Part shown: positions 1 through 11,863 of the stretch, in pieces | Layout: the number at the start of each line of letters is the position of its first letter | Position numbering within the stretch: the first letter of the stretch is position 1 | The notes under the pieces: generated by a model | Seen by the model: only the letters and a program-made list of their open reading frames with translations | Told to the model about the DNA's origin: nothing | The model's database searches: none | Position numbers and translations under genes: made by a program | DNA from: Cubamyces lactineus | Taxonomy: Eukaryota; Basidiomycota; Agaricomycetes; Polyporales; Polyporaceae | Assembly (NCBI GenBank): GCA_022376465.1 | Contig: JACDTU010000002.1 | Span: 2,418,001-2,482,000 of the forward strand | DNA length: 64,000 bases | Direction: 5' to 3'

Positions 1-2420
1 AGGGCACAGCTGCATGTGGCACAGACTGCAAGGGCCCTTGTGGGCGCGAGGGTTCTAGTGAGTGATGCCTTCCCGACTGGGATCCATGCAACGGCAGCGC
101 GGGCGGTAGCTGTGGATGTAGCTCATGGCGAGCTCGTTTCGGAGCGTGGGGAGCCAGTGACACGTCTGTATTGAGGCTATCAGGGTCTTGTGTAGCTACC
201 GTAAAGGTGCGCTTGGCCGTCTCTAAGGGAATGGGTGTCGAGACGGTGGGCTGAGAGGAGGAGGTAGGTGGCTGAGGGATCTTCTTCTTCTTGATTGGAC
301 TGTAATGGATATCAAGGGAGGCGACCAGAGTGGACAGCTGTTCGCCATAACGCGGCCACCATATCCAGGCTGTGTCCAGAAGGGACGCGACCTGGTGTTT
401 CGTAAGTGGACCGACAGTTGTCAGAGTGGTAATCATCGAGTCGTCGAGGATCGCCGTCGGATCCAGCTGAGTAGAGGAATGGTCTCTTTCAAAAACCATT
501 TCTCTCCAGCTCTCAAGCTGATCCTGTGCGTCGTAGTCTGGATGCCCCTTGGTTCGCAACCTTGCCTTTCGTTTTGCTGTCGCTTTCCCTGGCCGTGTAC
601 GATCGAGTAGGGTTGGGTGACAGATGTCGCAGCAGGACTGAGCGGTCGTCACTGTATTCAGTCAATCTTTGTGAGTAGCCACTGCGTCAAGAGCCTTGGT
701 GCACAATACCTTGCTGGGGACTCTCGAATACAGCTGCCCAAATCTTCCGTCGGCATGTTGTAGCTTGTACGAAGACACGCAGTCCCTCGTCGTTAGCATC
801 GAGATCAAGATGAGCTTGCTCCTCGGTCGGTAGGGTGGGAACACCATCCTGCATTGACGTACTCCCCCGAGAGAGCCCATGCTTGATTGGGTAATCCTTC
901 GGAACTTGGGATGTGGCTGGCTTGGATGTCGATGGTCCGCTGGCAGGTTTGCTGCTTGTCCTAGTAATGGACAACGGGCCTTTGGGGACAGATGGCCGCC
1001 GAAGGTCGATCGAGTATGTAGCTCGCTCTACGAGGAGGACAGCTAAACCAGTACGATGAGGAGAGCGAGCCGCTCGACCAGCGCGCTGAACCCAGCTCGA
1101 TAGTGTCTTCGGCAGTTTCCATTGGACAACAATATCAACATCCTTGACGTTGCAACCCTGAATGTAATTCAGGCTCCATCCGTAACATGTATTGACTCAG
1201 AGACTCACCATTCCAGCAGCGTCTGTGCATACAAGGATTCGTATACACCCCGGCGTAAACGTAGTCCGGCATCCTGGGGAAGTGCGGAAGGCGTTCATGG
1301 ACTCTTGACGATACTCGTGGGACATTGCCGCATTGAAAGGACGAACAAGCCCGGTTGATGCAAGTGCCGGACAACGGGTCGAGATCATGCTATCCAAGTG
1401 ATCCACGATCTCGTTCCCGGTGTTGATGTCATCCACGTACACGTAGGTCTTTGGAATATCGCAGGGGGCAAGGAGACTGGCTGCAGGAGGGATGAGGAAA
1501 TCGAGATCCAGGAAGCTATTTTGTGCATGCTCAAACGCGCGAACAACGATGGCAACATTTGGCCGATCGTTCCCTACGTTGACAAAGCGACTCGACGTAG
1601 TGAAATGAAGCACTCTGTGGATATCACGGCGGACTCGCGCGGTTAGTGTGGCTGTGACCGCAATGACCGGGGTACCTCGCGGTAGGAATGCACGAATTAT
1701 GCCAAGGCTAGCGTACTTCTTGCGGAAGTCTGCTCCCCAATGGGATACACAATGCGCCTCGTCGATGAATAAGGACATGACTTTGCGCCCAAACGATGGT
1801 TTGCGCAAAACACGGTTGACGAATGATGGCGATTGGAGCATCTCGGGGGATATTAGGACAATTTGATGTTTGTCGGACAGTAGTTCCTAGTGCAGTACTT
1901 AGTATGAAGTACTTGCCATACAGTATATGTGGTCACTCACGTTTGCTATCTCGGCAGAGCAGGAACCCTTTGCGCTGTTCACCGCGATTGCGCTTAGGCC
2001 AAATTCATCACGAAAGGTTGTTACCTTCGGGTGATACGATATGAGCAACAAGCATCTACTAATATAGACTAGATTTGAGTTGCGCAAACGTACCATCTCC
2101 TCCTGCAACGCGAGCAGGGGACAGACCATGATCGTTACTTTCCCTTTACAACCAGGCCACAGATGGGGTCCTGCAGCGAGGGCTGTTTTCCCTGCACCAG
2201 TAGGTGCTTGGATGATGATGTCGGTGCCCTCAAGCTGAGCTTTCACACCTTCAAGCTGGAAGAAGCGTGGTTCTTCTGACCACTTAAACCGCGTACGCAT
2301 CTCGTTACTGAGCCATTGGATCTGCTCTTCAGTAAGTTTAGATCGGAGAGAAGTCCGAGGGCCTGTTGACCGCTTAGCCCAGCGAGTTTTGGCAGTCGGT
2401 GAGGGTCGTTTGGGAGCCAT
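1..2420 (-). CDS. RecQ-like DEAH-box DNA helicase (3' end beyond window)
   Basis: An ATP-dependent superfamily 2 helicase of the RecQ-like type that is multicopy in Agaricomycetes. I start it at the ATG at 2420 (MAPKRPSP), the first Met of a basic N-terminus. Visible motifs in order: Walker A APTGAGKT, a block reading IVLISPEML, motif II DEAH, motif III TAT, and motif VI QRAGRAAR. Beyond these lies a C-terminal module containing TTCRRKIW and a CCDIC cysteine motif, typical of this fungal group. At least three short introns are needed: after QEEM, after EIAN, and after CTDAAGM near 1197. The reading frame stays open through a Pro/Ser/Lys-rich tail to base 1, so the stop lies outside the window. 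No inactivating lesion was seen in the helicase motifs. It is divergent from the DUF6589 gene, with about 120-160 bases between the two starts. Cellular role is not known; telomere-linked and transposon-borne RecQ relatives exist in other fungi. Confidence 0.85.
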
Positions 2421-2582
2421 GGCAGGAGTGTGAGGTGAGATGGGTCGAGGTGCAGACGCACAGCAGTATGGGTGCCCAAAAAGGAGCGCGATCGGCGGCG
2501 AGTTAGCCACTCCGTTCATTGCGATGTAGCCTAAGACAAAATGCAAGTTACATCTGACCCCTACGGTGCTTGCTCTCAGACA
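2421..2582. promoter_or_regulatory. Shared divergent promoter of RecQ-like and DUF6589 genes
   Basis: The only sequence between the RecQ-like start (2420, minus) and the DUF6589 start (ATG at 2541 or 2583, plus). Both promoters must fit in 120-162 bases, so joint expression is plausible. No TATA box or CCAAT box stands out. This is inference from spacing only. Confidence 0.4.
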
Positions 2583-5500
2583 ATGCCCTCGCCTTCAAGA
2601 GAGGAAGCACTACCTACTATAGACGACACTTCTGAGTGGTCGCTCCCTCCATCTTCTCCAGACTTGCCCCTACACGACCTCCTCTCTTTGCCCGGCCTCT
2701 ACACACTGCCCAGCCCTGGATCGAGTCAGCCATCCTCACCCGCCGCTCTTGCTGACAATGACCCACCTTCGGAGCTCAGCATAATACCCTCGTCGCCAGT
2801 TCGAACCGCTTCTGATGCCATACGGAAATCCTGGAAGGCCCGGAAAGCTAGAATGGATGCCGAGAGGGCGCAAGATGACGCAGAGAGACAGGCTGAGACA
2901 TCCAAGACGTTCAAAGCCGCGCTTGACATTCTCTCTGAGAAAAATCTCACCTTTGGAGACCTAGTTGTTTATGTTTCTAACGCCGAGAACTACAGGGGTA
3001 GGGACCGCTATTGGGGGTTCTTCTCTGTTGAAGGCCGGGTTGAGCAGGTGCTCGACGCTTGGGTTTCTTCACAGAATAGCCAAACTGGCAAGAGACGTGT
3101 TCATCAGTGGGCGGTGAACTATGTCAAGCGCGTGGTCCATACCGAAGGCGACTCGGCTACACAATCAAAGATATTGCGCACCTCTGCGATGAATATCGAC
3201 ACGACCTTCTCTCGGGATTTCAGCCTCGCTAATCTTCATACGAGGCTGTTGGCATTGTGTCCTACGATGATGTCGATCCTTGAAGCCTTCAGTACCACAG
3301 CCAAGCAGACACGGGAGATGTCAGACATATCCAGGAAGCGCAAGGACAATGTACGTCCTTTGAATTCACCTGTGCTGCTAAGTACTCACATCCTATGCAT
3401 AGTATGTTGCCACGGAAGCTCTGATTGCGCTTGCAGCACGTAGCCAAGCCAATAGCTATACCCGGCATGTCCTAGGACTCTATGCGTATGCGTCAGGAGC
3501 TCAGCGTCAGGTTATTAGTGTGCTGTCGCATCTAGGCCTTACCGTCAGTTACCCAACACTAGTTGGCCGGGGGAAGCCCAATATGTCCAATACTTCAGTT
3601 GCCCGTGCTGGTACAACGTCGGAAGGTACCGGCGAAGCTGCAGCGCAGCAAGATAGAGCATCCCAGGATATAGAGTCAGATATAGACGACGTACGTGGAG
3701 ACGAGGATGGCGCGAGTGCTGTCGACTCAGACGACGAGTACTGGAGCAAGCTAGAACCCATAGCTCAAGATATCACACCGGAAGACGGACCTCCAGCTAG
3801 CGTTCGTACCAGTGAGTATCAGAATCCAGTCTCTCGCGGATGGATCCATTGAATAGTGCAGGTAATGGCGGCGAGGACCAGGGTGCTTCGCCGGACGCAG
3901 TCTCAGGTTCGGCCGAGGAGTCGACAAGGAGGAAGACAACCAAGGAAAGCGCTGCGGCTGTGGGTCTTCTCAAGCGCCTCTCAGACGCTTGTAGGCGTCG
4001 GTCGCGCGATGCTGCTCTGACCAGACTACTCGCATACGTCTACGACAACATCAACATGATGTTCAAAGTTGCTGAACAAGTACTCGGACGGAAAGATTCG
4101 CAACAGAACGGCACCTGCGCGACTGCATTCAAGCTCTTTGAGGCATCACCCGAGGACATGAAGACGGCCGACCTTCTGGGTTCCTTCGTTGACGCTCCTT
4201 CCCTCTCTCTCGACGACATCATCCTCACCCGCGATGAAAACGATGCGCTCACGGCGCGGTTAACACACACTATCTTGCGCATCATCGTCAACTACGGCGG
4301 CGACAAGTTTGCCCGCTTTCGTACTGACGTCGTCTCATCGACTCCTGCAACCCTCGATAAGATTCCTGTACACGAGACGGAGATCTTCCCTCTTCCCGCC
4401 ATGCATATCGACGAATCAAGTACAACTGGAAATGCGGACGTCCTCAGCGAGATATTCTCGGAGGTAGGCCTAGACATGGACTCCACCGACTTCACGAGTA
4501 CAATTAAGATAACCGCTGGCGACCAACTCTCGATCTCTCGCATACGATCTCTTGTTGCAAATCGCACGGGCCACGATAGCTTCGGCCGGTCATTCCTATG
4601 GGCTGTCTGCATGCCTGGTCTCTTCCACTACAAGATGGCGGCTACTCATGCTGTCCTGGAGTCTCATTTTGGGTCTAGTGCTACATACGACCCTGGCTCC
4701 CTCGCTTTTCACAACACCCGTCTTGACCGAAAGCCACTCGTCCTCTCCTCTCTCCCAGCGTTTCGGACATGCCGCGACTTGATCTTCGTGTCCCTATATG
4801 CACGAGTACTCCACTGTCTACAGCGTGTTTCGAACTGCGATGACCTCGACGAGTACGCCGAGAAGGTAAGCTTCAACGAACTTCAAACACACGCACAAGC
4901 TATCATCGACCAGTTCGCAACTCCTGCAAGAGCGGAGGCACAGAGGAAGCAGCGCAATGCTGAGAAAAGGAAGTATGCTCGAGACGTCGACGCCGGAACC
5001 CATGACCCGCCCTCGTCCGGTCTACCCCCTCCGAAGACCGGAGACATGGTCTTTGAGAATGCCATTCTCTTCCTGCGAGACGCGCTGGTCCTACGGGAGT
5101 TCACCGACGCGATCAAGGCCGGTGACTCTGGGCGTGTGGTCACTGTGCTCAAGCTCTGGGCATTGGCCTTCCGTGGGAGCGGCCGCATCAAGTACGCGTA
5201 CGAGCTCTTGCATCTTATCCATAACCTCACCCATGTGTGGCCGGAGCCTCTACGGTATTCAACAATTCACTTCCCTTCTTATGTTGTTAGCTAATACTTC
5301 AGTAGGAAGATCATCTTGAATAATTGGCTCGTGAATCCGACAGGAAAAGATGATAGCTGGGTCGAGGTGGATCTCATGCAGGAACACCTCAATTTCTGGA
5401 CCAAGGTAAGCTTCCCGTTTTGTGCAGTACCGCGCGTATTGACACCACTATGCGCTAGAACGTCTATCAGGCCCACGGCAGCAACGCGTCGTGGGAATGG

Positions 5501-6112
5501 CTACAAACCATCTCGCCGTGTATCGACATACTCCGTCGTCTCGCAACCCAGATCAACGAGGACCTTGGCGCGCGACAGGGCAACAAGCACACTACGCCCG
5601 ATCTTGACTTCGACATTCATGAGCTGATGGACTCGCTCGCGCACCATCGCGTCTATGACGTCGAACCAGGTCGCACTATCAGTTCCGAGAAGCCGACTGT
5701 CCTGAACGCTGTGAGCGCAGGTCTTGGACAGCTGGCTGGCCCCCTTGCAGACTTCAACGCGCAGGTACGACGACTTCAATCTCGATGCCGGATGGCACCC
5801 GTAGTCGGTGAGCCGTATATCAACCATCCGGACACCCATGGGTCGACGCGCGCAGTCGCCCTCGACAACAGCACGCCTGGCCGGAGCGTCAACGAGGCGC
5901 CTACTACCGAGGCATCTGCCGCTGCTGGACATGCAGCTGATCCGGTGAACATGGCGATTGCGACGCTGTCCGACGGGCAAATTGACATCGCGGAGGAGGC
6001 GGACATAGACGACGATTTGTACTGGACTGTTTTCGATGACGAGCCAGCCATGTTCTCCTTGGACACGGCTGGTGACGTTGCACTTGATATGGACATTCTC
6101 TACGATATGTAA
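2541..6112 (+). CDS. DUF6589 domain protein
   Basis: A large protein of the DUF6589 family, function unknown, found in basidiomycetes. The start is either the ATG at 2541 or the in-frame ATG at 2583 (MPSPSREE). Introns placed by eye: 3351-3402, 3812-3861, one from about 5252 to 5306 (ending cagtag), and one near 5405-5459. The N-terminus is Ser/Pro-rich, then a charged helical stretch (KARKARMDAERAQ). A conserved-looking middle carries YDNINMMFKVAEQVLGRKD and NGTCAT. A C-terminal block carries VDLMQEHLNFW, AHGSNASWEWLQTISPC and a TPDLDFDI acidic segment. Between 3600 and 3780 there is an acidic low-complexity linker. The tail (5800-6112) is acidic with many D/E runs. The frame is intact from start to stop, so this is not an obvious relic. 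It is divergent from the RecQ-like helicase, and co-expression is suggested by the very short shared promoter. Confidence 0.8.
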
Positions 6113-7660
6113 CCTCATTTAGATGTCATACAGAGCGTACAGAGCGAAGCGGAGTGCGCGAGCTGATAGTGCTAACACCCGTACAGTGTCTCTACTAGTG
6201 AGAATGGGCACAAAACACGAAGTCCGTTTTCACACGGCCCCGTCCCGCCAAAACGGCGTCCAGTGTGCCCAGTCGGTATGGCGAGTCGTCCTCACTTCCA
6301 GGTCCGCTGATCACATCAACGATCGACTCGCCACCGACTGGGAACGAGTCTATGGCACGATGACCGAGGCGAAGAGGAGGATTTTAGAGTGGACGGGGAG
6401 ATCGATTTACGCGTTAGCGAGCCAGGCACAGACGGGCGGGCGCCAGAGCCCGATCGCAGAACGGGGGTGGTGCACAGGCCACAGCGGACAAAGACATGGG
6501 CAAGATCTGGGGTACGACGGAGGATATTGGCCCCGTGCTACGGTGGCTTACAGGGAAGCAGCGAGGGCATGAGCCGGTGGCCGGAGAGATGATGTACGGA
6601 GTATGTAAAGAGCGAGAGGGGGACGTTGTACGTGCGTTCAGAAGAGGAGGCGGAGAGGAGAGTCCGATGGGAGGAGGATATGAACGGGGTTGTGTATCAG
6701 AGGGAGAGATACAGAGAGTCGTGTGCGAATATAATGTGACGGAGAGTGCGATGTCGGGCGAGCTGGTGACTGGCCGGAGAACGAGGCGGTTCAGAAGACG
6801 CTTATCCGGATCCGGACGCAGGGCGGGAGAACAAGGCACAAGGCTGAATAAGGGAAGACGCGCGTCCTCGATGAGCACGCGGTGGTGACGTATACCCAAT
6901 GATTGCGGTTCCTTGTGCAAACTCGGTTCATTCATTCATTCATTCATTGCAGGTACGTAGCGTAGATCCCCGCCCGCCCTCTTGTTCCCCTCCCACACGT
7001 CTCGCCCTTGTCATATACAGAACAAGACTCGGCCTGCTGGGGCCCTGGCGCGTGTACGAAGCCAGTCCGACGGTTTGCGGGGCGTGCGAGGGTGTTGCGT
7101 CGTGTTAGGGCATGGGCAGCGACAGCATTTATAGATCAAGGCTCATGCCGGATTGGGCCAAGCCAAATCTCCGAGCGATGATGACATCTATCGGACCGAT
7201 CTCGCATGGGCTCATATGCGCTGATGGCGGTCCACGCCGTCGAGGGTGAGGCGAAAGAGCGACGTTGCAAGCGTGACGCGGAGTCTGCGTGGGAGAGCGG
7301 AGTGTGAATGCGGCATCTCGGCCGACGCGTCGTCCCAACCCTAGTGCGGGGAGAGACTCGGACGGCCTTGGTCCACTCCCTTCATCGTTTCGTTCCTCGT
7401 CCTCCGCGTCCGTGCATTCACGCGTCCGGTCTGCGTCCACGTCGTCCTCCCCGTTCCCGCCCGTGTGTCCCCGCCGTGTGAGGGAAAACAGCCTAGCTGC
7501 ACGCGAGACCGGCGCCGGAAAGTGTCACAGTGCTGCACCCGCGGCAGAGTCTGAGAGCGCTGCAGCCAGTGCGACCGTCGGGACTCGGGAGTCTGTGCGG
7601 CAGGGTGTTATGTTTCTTGAGTAATCTACAGTCCAATCAGTCACAAACAGCATAACAAGA
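6113..7660. other. Intergenic, DUF6589 gene to Zn2Cys6 gene
   Basis: About 1.5 kb with no gene I can support. Both strands stay open over long stretches because the DNA is GC-rich; a 173-codon minus-strand frame (6414-6935) is Ser/Pro-rich without a recognisable domain. A TTCA microsatellite lies at 6927-6948. The last few hundred bases are pyrimidine-rich and hold a CCAAT box near 7633, consistent with the promoter and 5' leader of the downstream regulator gene. Confidence 0.5.
6927..6948. repeat. TTCA microsatellite
   Basis: About five and a half perfect copies of the tetranucleotide TTCA in the intergenic region after the DUF6589 gene. Likely length-polymorphic between strains. Confidence 0.9.
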
Positions 7661-10600
7661 ATGGATTCAAACCCTAGCGTCTCCTCCTCCTCGGCCTCTG
7701 TTCCCACATCCTCCTCCCGCAAGGCCGCATCCGCTCCGAAGAGCGAGCCTCCCTCCCGGAAGCAGAAGAAGTCCAAGCCAAAGTCAAAGCCAGCGCCGTC
7801 CCAGAACCAGAACGACGACCGCGACCACGACCATCCCCTCCTCTCGCCCTCCGTCCAGTCCTCGCCCCAGGACTCCCTCCCGCCGGCGCCAGATTCGCGC
7901 GGTGAGTACCCTCAATTTCTCATCAGACGCCGCTCAATCACTCACCTTCTTTCCCTTCCATCTCTCACTCACAGCGGCCCGCATTTCAAACATCCGCGAT
8001 CAGCCTCATTCCTCCGCTCGCTTCACTGCTCACCTCCAGCCATATCCCGGCCCTCCTCCTCCCCCTGGTTCCGTCTATCCCACCATGAACCCCCAGTATC
8101 CCATCAATGGGAGCCCGTATCCTTCTTCCCCGTCTCCTTTTCACCAGCCCCAGTCCTCCGGCTCGCCGGCGAACGGTCAGAGTGTTAATGTCACCCCGAC
8201 CATGCCCGCCCACGGCGCACCTCAGTACCAATATGCCGCCGTACACCACCAGGCCTACAGCCACCATCCTGCATACCCGCACTACCCCCAGTATCCGGTC
8301 TCGGGCATGATGATGTACCCTACCCCGTCGGGTGCTCATCCAGAGTCCAGTCAGACGGCGGGCACGCCCCCAGCGTCGACCCCTACCACAGGTAAACGAA
8401 AAAGAAAGTATGCCCATGACGGTGTCAGCGGCCGATCATCTGACGGAGAAGGTGCAGATTCCGGCGCAGACATTCAACGCGTCGGCTCGGGCTCGGGCGC
8501 GTCCCTTGTCGACAGCAAGAAGCGCACCAAGACCCAGCGTGCGTGCGATAGCTGTCGCTCCAGGAAAATAAGGTCCGTGTCTTGCTCTGCTTTCTCGCCC
8601 GCTACGCATCCTATTTATCACTCTGCGTGTGTCCCCCATCGCCTCCCATCGTTCCCGACCTTGGACTCCCGGACCGGCTGACTCGGGTATAATCTTCATA
8701 GATGCGACATCCTGGCGGACGCTGATCCACCGATATGCCAGCACTGTAAACAGTACTCCTTCGAGTGCACCTTCTTCCTTCCCATCACAGAAACCCGGTT
8801 CAAGAAGAAGAAACTCGAAGAGGAGGCAGCGGCTGCAGCTGCAGCAGCTGACAAGGAGAAGGAGAAGGAGAAAGCTGCTGCAGAACGGAGTACGTCCTCT
8901 CCTCAGACTGAGCATCCCCGTGCCAGTGACCCCAAAGTCTACGGTGAGCTGATTTTCGTGTCCTTTCCGCCAGCACCGACACCGATTGACCATGTGGAAG
9001 GCCCTACCTCTGCCACGCACCTGCTGCATTCACAAGCGCTGGTGTCGTCGCGAACGTACGAGGCTTACGACCTGCGTTACCACCACTCCTGGGACGTGAG
9101 TTCTGATGGGACGGGTATCGTCCGTGTCCACGAGCCGGAGCAAGGCGAGCTGCAGCTCGCTCTCCCCAAGCCGATCGACCTGCGCATAGAACGCGACGTT
9201 GTCGAGAAGCTCGTGAACTCGTACTTTACGGATATCGCGCCGATGCTGCCCGTTGTGACCCGCGAGGAGTTCATAGCGAGCAGCCCGCCGCCTCCGATAC
9301 TCTTGTACTCAATGTGTTTGGTTGCTGCGACGCGGCGGAGCGTCCCGCAGCAGGTGTTCGAGTCCATACGATACACCGTCAACAGCCTAATCAAGGCCGA
9401 AGACGTGTTATCGACGGCGTCGATCGTGAACATGCAGTCCCTGCTCATCCTCGCGATGGTGGGCGACTGCCACTCCCAGTACGTTCCCCACGCCTTATCG
9501 GCGTTGTGGGTTCGTCTAGGATGTGCGATCCGCATGGTGGGCTATCTAGTTCCTGTTGTAACGGTTGTCTTGCTCATTCCGTCGCTTCAAATGCACTGTG
9601 CCTGCAGGCGCAAGACTTGGGCTTGCACCGCGCCGAGTCTGTCAAACAGAACATTGAGCTCCGCAGACGACTCTGGGGTGTCTGCGTGATCAGTGACAGG
9701 TGGTGCGTATTTCCCCCGACCTACCGGTTCTACCGCAACTACCGGCGGTTGAGGAGCAACTCCGGCCGCTCGTGCTCACCTTGTGCTCAGGATAAGCCTT
9801 ACCTTTGGGCATCCGTACATGATCGACATCAGAGACTGCGACGCCCGCTTACCTTCGTCGGGAGACCCGAACGACCTGTACCTGGACGAGCTCGTCCGGC
9901 TGAGCGTCATCCTCGGTCGTGTCCAGAAAGCCATATATACGTGAGCCCCGTCCCGTTTTCCTTGCGCGCTGCTGCGGCCGCCAAGGCCATGCGCCCCTTC
10001 TAGCCAGCGGCTGACGATGATTTCGCTCGGCCGGCAGACCGGCCGGCTTGAACATGACCAACGACGAGGAGCTGCATTCACTCCTCGCTGATATCGAGGC
10101 CTGGAAAGAGAACTTGCCTCCCGATTTGCAGTTCCACGGGCCAGACACTCCTCGCAATGCCGGTGCGTCTTTATGTCTATGCTCCAATCGCAGCTCGATG
10201 CGCCCGCCGCGGAACACCTCTTGCGCCCTATGCCGTCGGGCCCAAGGCATGCCGCGGCTCGGCCGAGGAGCCGGCAGGGCTCCTTGAGAGCGAGCATACC
10301 GTGGCCGATCCGTACTGACTGACGCCTTCTTGATGGCTGGTCTAGGCCTTTTGTTTTTGCTGTTCACTTGCGTGAACATGATATTTTGGCGTGTGTTCAT
10401 GCGGATATCGTACTCGTGCCCGGCGCACCTCAAGTTCTCGCTCACGGTCGAGAAATGGACCGCGCTCGTGAAGATGTCCGGGGAGGCGATCGACTGGCTG
10501 GTTGCGCATGAAGAAATATATGACGTCTGGCTGCTCGTCGCGTACTGCGCCACGTCCTGCGCTCTCATCCAGGTGAGAATGAGTATATTTTATCCTCCTA

Positions 10601-11284
10601 CAGGTGCCACATATTAACTACTCCGCTACAGTACCATACGTATGCCCGGAGACAGGACCCGGACGCGCAGAAGAAGTTGAAGAAGCTGAGGGATTGCGTA
10701 CGCAAGTGGGAGGCGTCGCTCTCGCCTGACCACATGTCCGCTCGACGAAAGGCCGGTCGACAAACGTCACAGACCCGTCCTCCGAGCAGCGCTTGCTGAC
10801 ACCCTCCACAGACTGCGGAGATCATTGCGCTCCTGTACGAGGCGACGCAGGCCCCGATCGCGCCTGGCAACGACCCGCCCGTGCTGAACCCGACCGGCGG
10901 CGTCAAGGCCAACCCGCCCCCGACTGCGCTGAAGTTCCAGAAGGACTCGACGCGCCCCGGCGGCGGCGTGTTCGTCGTCAAGGGCCCAATTGCCAAGGAC
11001 CAGCTGGAACAGCTTCCCGAGGGCACGATCATCAGCGCGGAGACACATACGGGGCAGAATGAGGACGAAGGTGAGGCGCCCACTGCGGTGTCTGGTGAAC
11101 CCGGCTTGAAGAATGACTCTCTACGCCCCTCCTTGCCCGCCCTGTCTATGCCGCGTTCCGTTCCCGACCCTGCTCCTGGCGCATCGTTTGACGCGCTCGC
11201 GTGGCATCCTGCGTCCGTTGCTGCGCATATGGCGATGTCTATGGGACCAGGCTCTGCACGGGCTGGAAGCGGAACGGCGCAGAC

Positions 11285-11317
<33 letters not shown>

Positions 11318-11863
11318 ATCGCAACGGCAACAGCAGGCGCAGCAACATCACCAACAGCAACAGGCTCACCAACAGCACTACAAGCAGGAATCGATGCAAA
11401 TGCAAGGCGCGGACCAGGCAGGCCCGTCGATGGTGCATTTTACGCCGCTCGGGGGCAATTTCCCAAACATGAACCCGGCGCTGGATCATCACATGGGCGT
11501 GCCGGAGAACGTGCAGGTCATGAACGTCCTCGACCATCCGCAAGCAGGGAACATGAACGTGCTTGAGCAGCAAGCCATGGCCGACGCTGGCTTCCTGGAC
11601 GGTATTCCGCCGTCAATGTTCGACTGGGGTAAGCCTGCTGCGTTGTATTCGCTCCTGTTCAGGGAATCGGTTATGAATATGAATTAACTTCGGCTGATTG
11701 TGGCGGATTTACAGGCCAATGGGAGAACTTCTTCTCGCGGTTCACGCCTTACAGCACGCGCTTGTCTGCGACGGACGTCCCAATGGCGGCGAACCCGACG
11801 TCACCACACGACCAGGCGCAAAATCCGCGCTTCTTCCCTGCCCCAGGCGACCCCGGTCTATAG
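7661..11863 (+). CDS. Zn2Cys6 fungal transcription factor with fungal_trans domain and polyQ
   Basis: A nuclear DNA-binding regulator. The start is the ATG at 7661 (MDSNPSVSSSS). The N-terminus is Ser/Pro/Lys-rich, then a Pro/Tyr/His-rich segment, then the binuclear zinc cluster. The six cysteines follow C-X2-C-X6-C-X10-C-X2-C-X6-C (ACDSCRSRKIR, an intron, then CDILADADPPICQHCKQ). Directly after it comes a Lys/Glu/Ala-rich helical stretch, probably a linker or coiled coil. The middle homology region follows, with typical segments such as VVEKLVNSYFTDIAPMLPVV, RMAQDLGLHR and RRRLWGVCVISDRW. The C-terminus is Gln-rich, with a long pure CAG/CAA run near 11287-11320. The last intron is 11629-11714 and the stop is TAG at 11861-11863. 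About ten introns are present. The fungal_trans segment resembles regulators often annotated as xylanolytic activator-like, but the target genes cannot be read from sequence, so no symbol is given. Confidence 0.88.
11284..11400 (+). repeat. CAG/CAA trinucleotide tract (polyglutamine)
   Basis: Coding microsatellite inside the C-terminal region of the Zn2Cys6 regulator: an uninterrupted run of CAG codons, followed by an imperfect Gln/His/Ala-rich stretch. Gln-rich tracts in fungal regulators often form activation domains, and they vary in length. Confidence 0.85.

Noticed and set aside
1..2420. Telomere-linked helicase at a chromosome end
   Set aside because: No telomere repeat or subtelomeric satellite is visible in the window; only the family resemblance remains.
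6414..6935. 173-codon minus-strand frame with Ser/Pro-rich product
   Set aside because: No domain, no splice chain, and the opposite strand is just as open; typical of GC-rich DNA.
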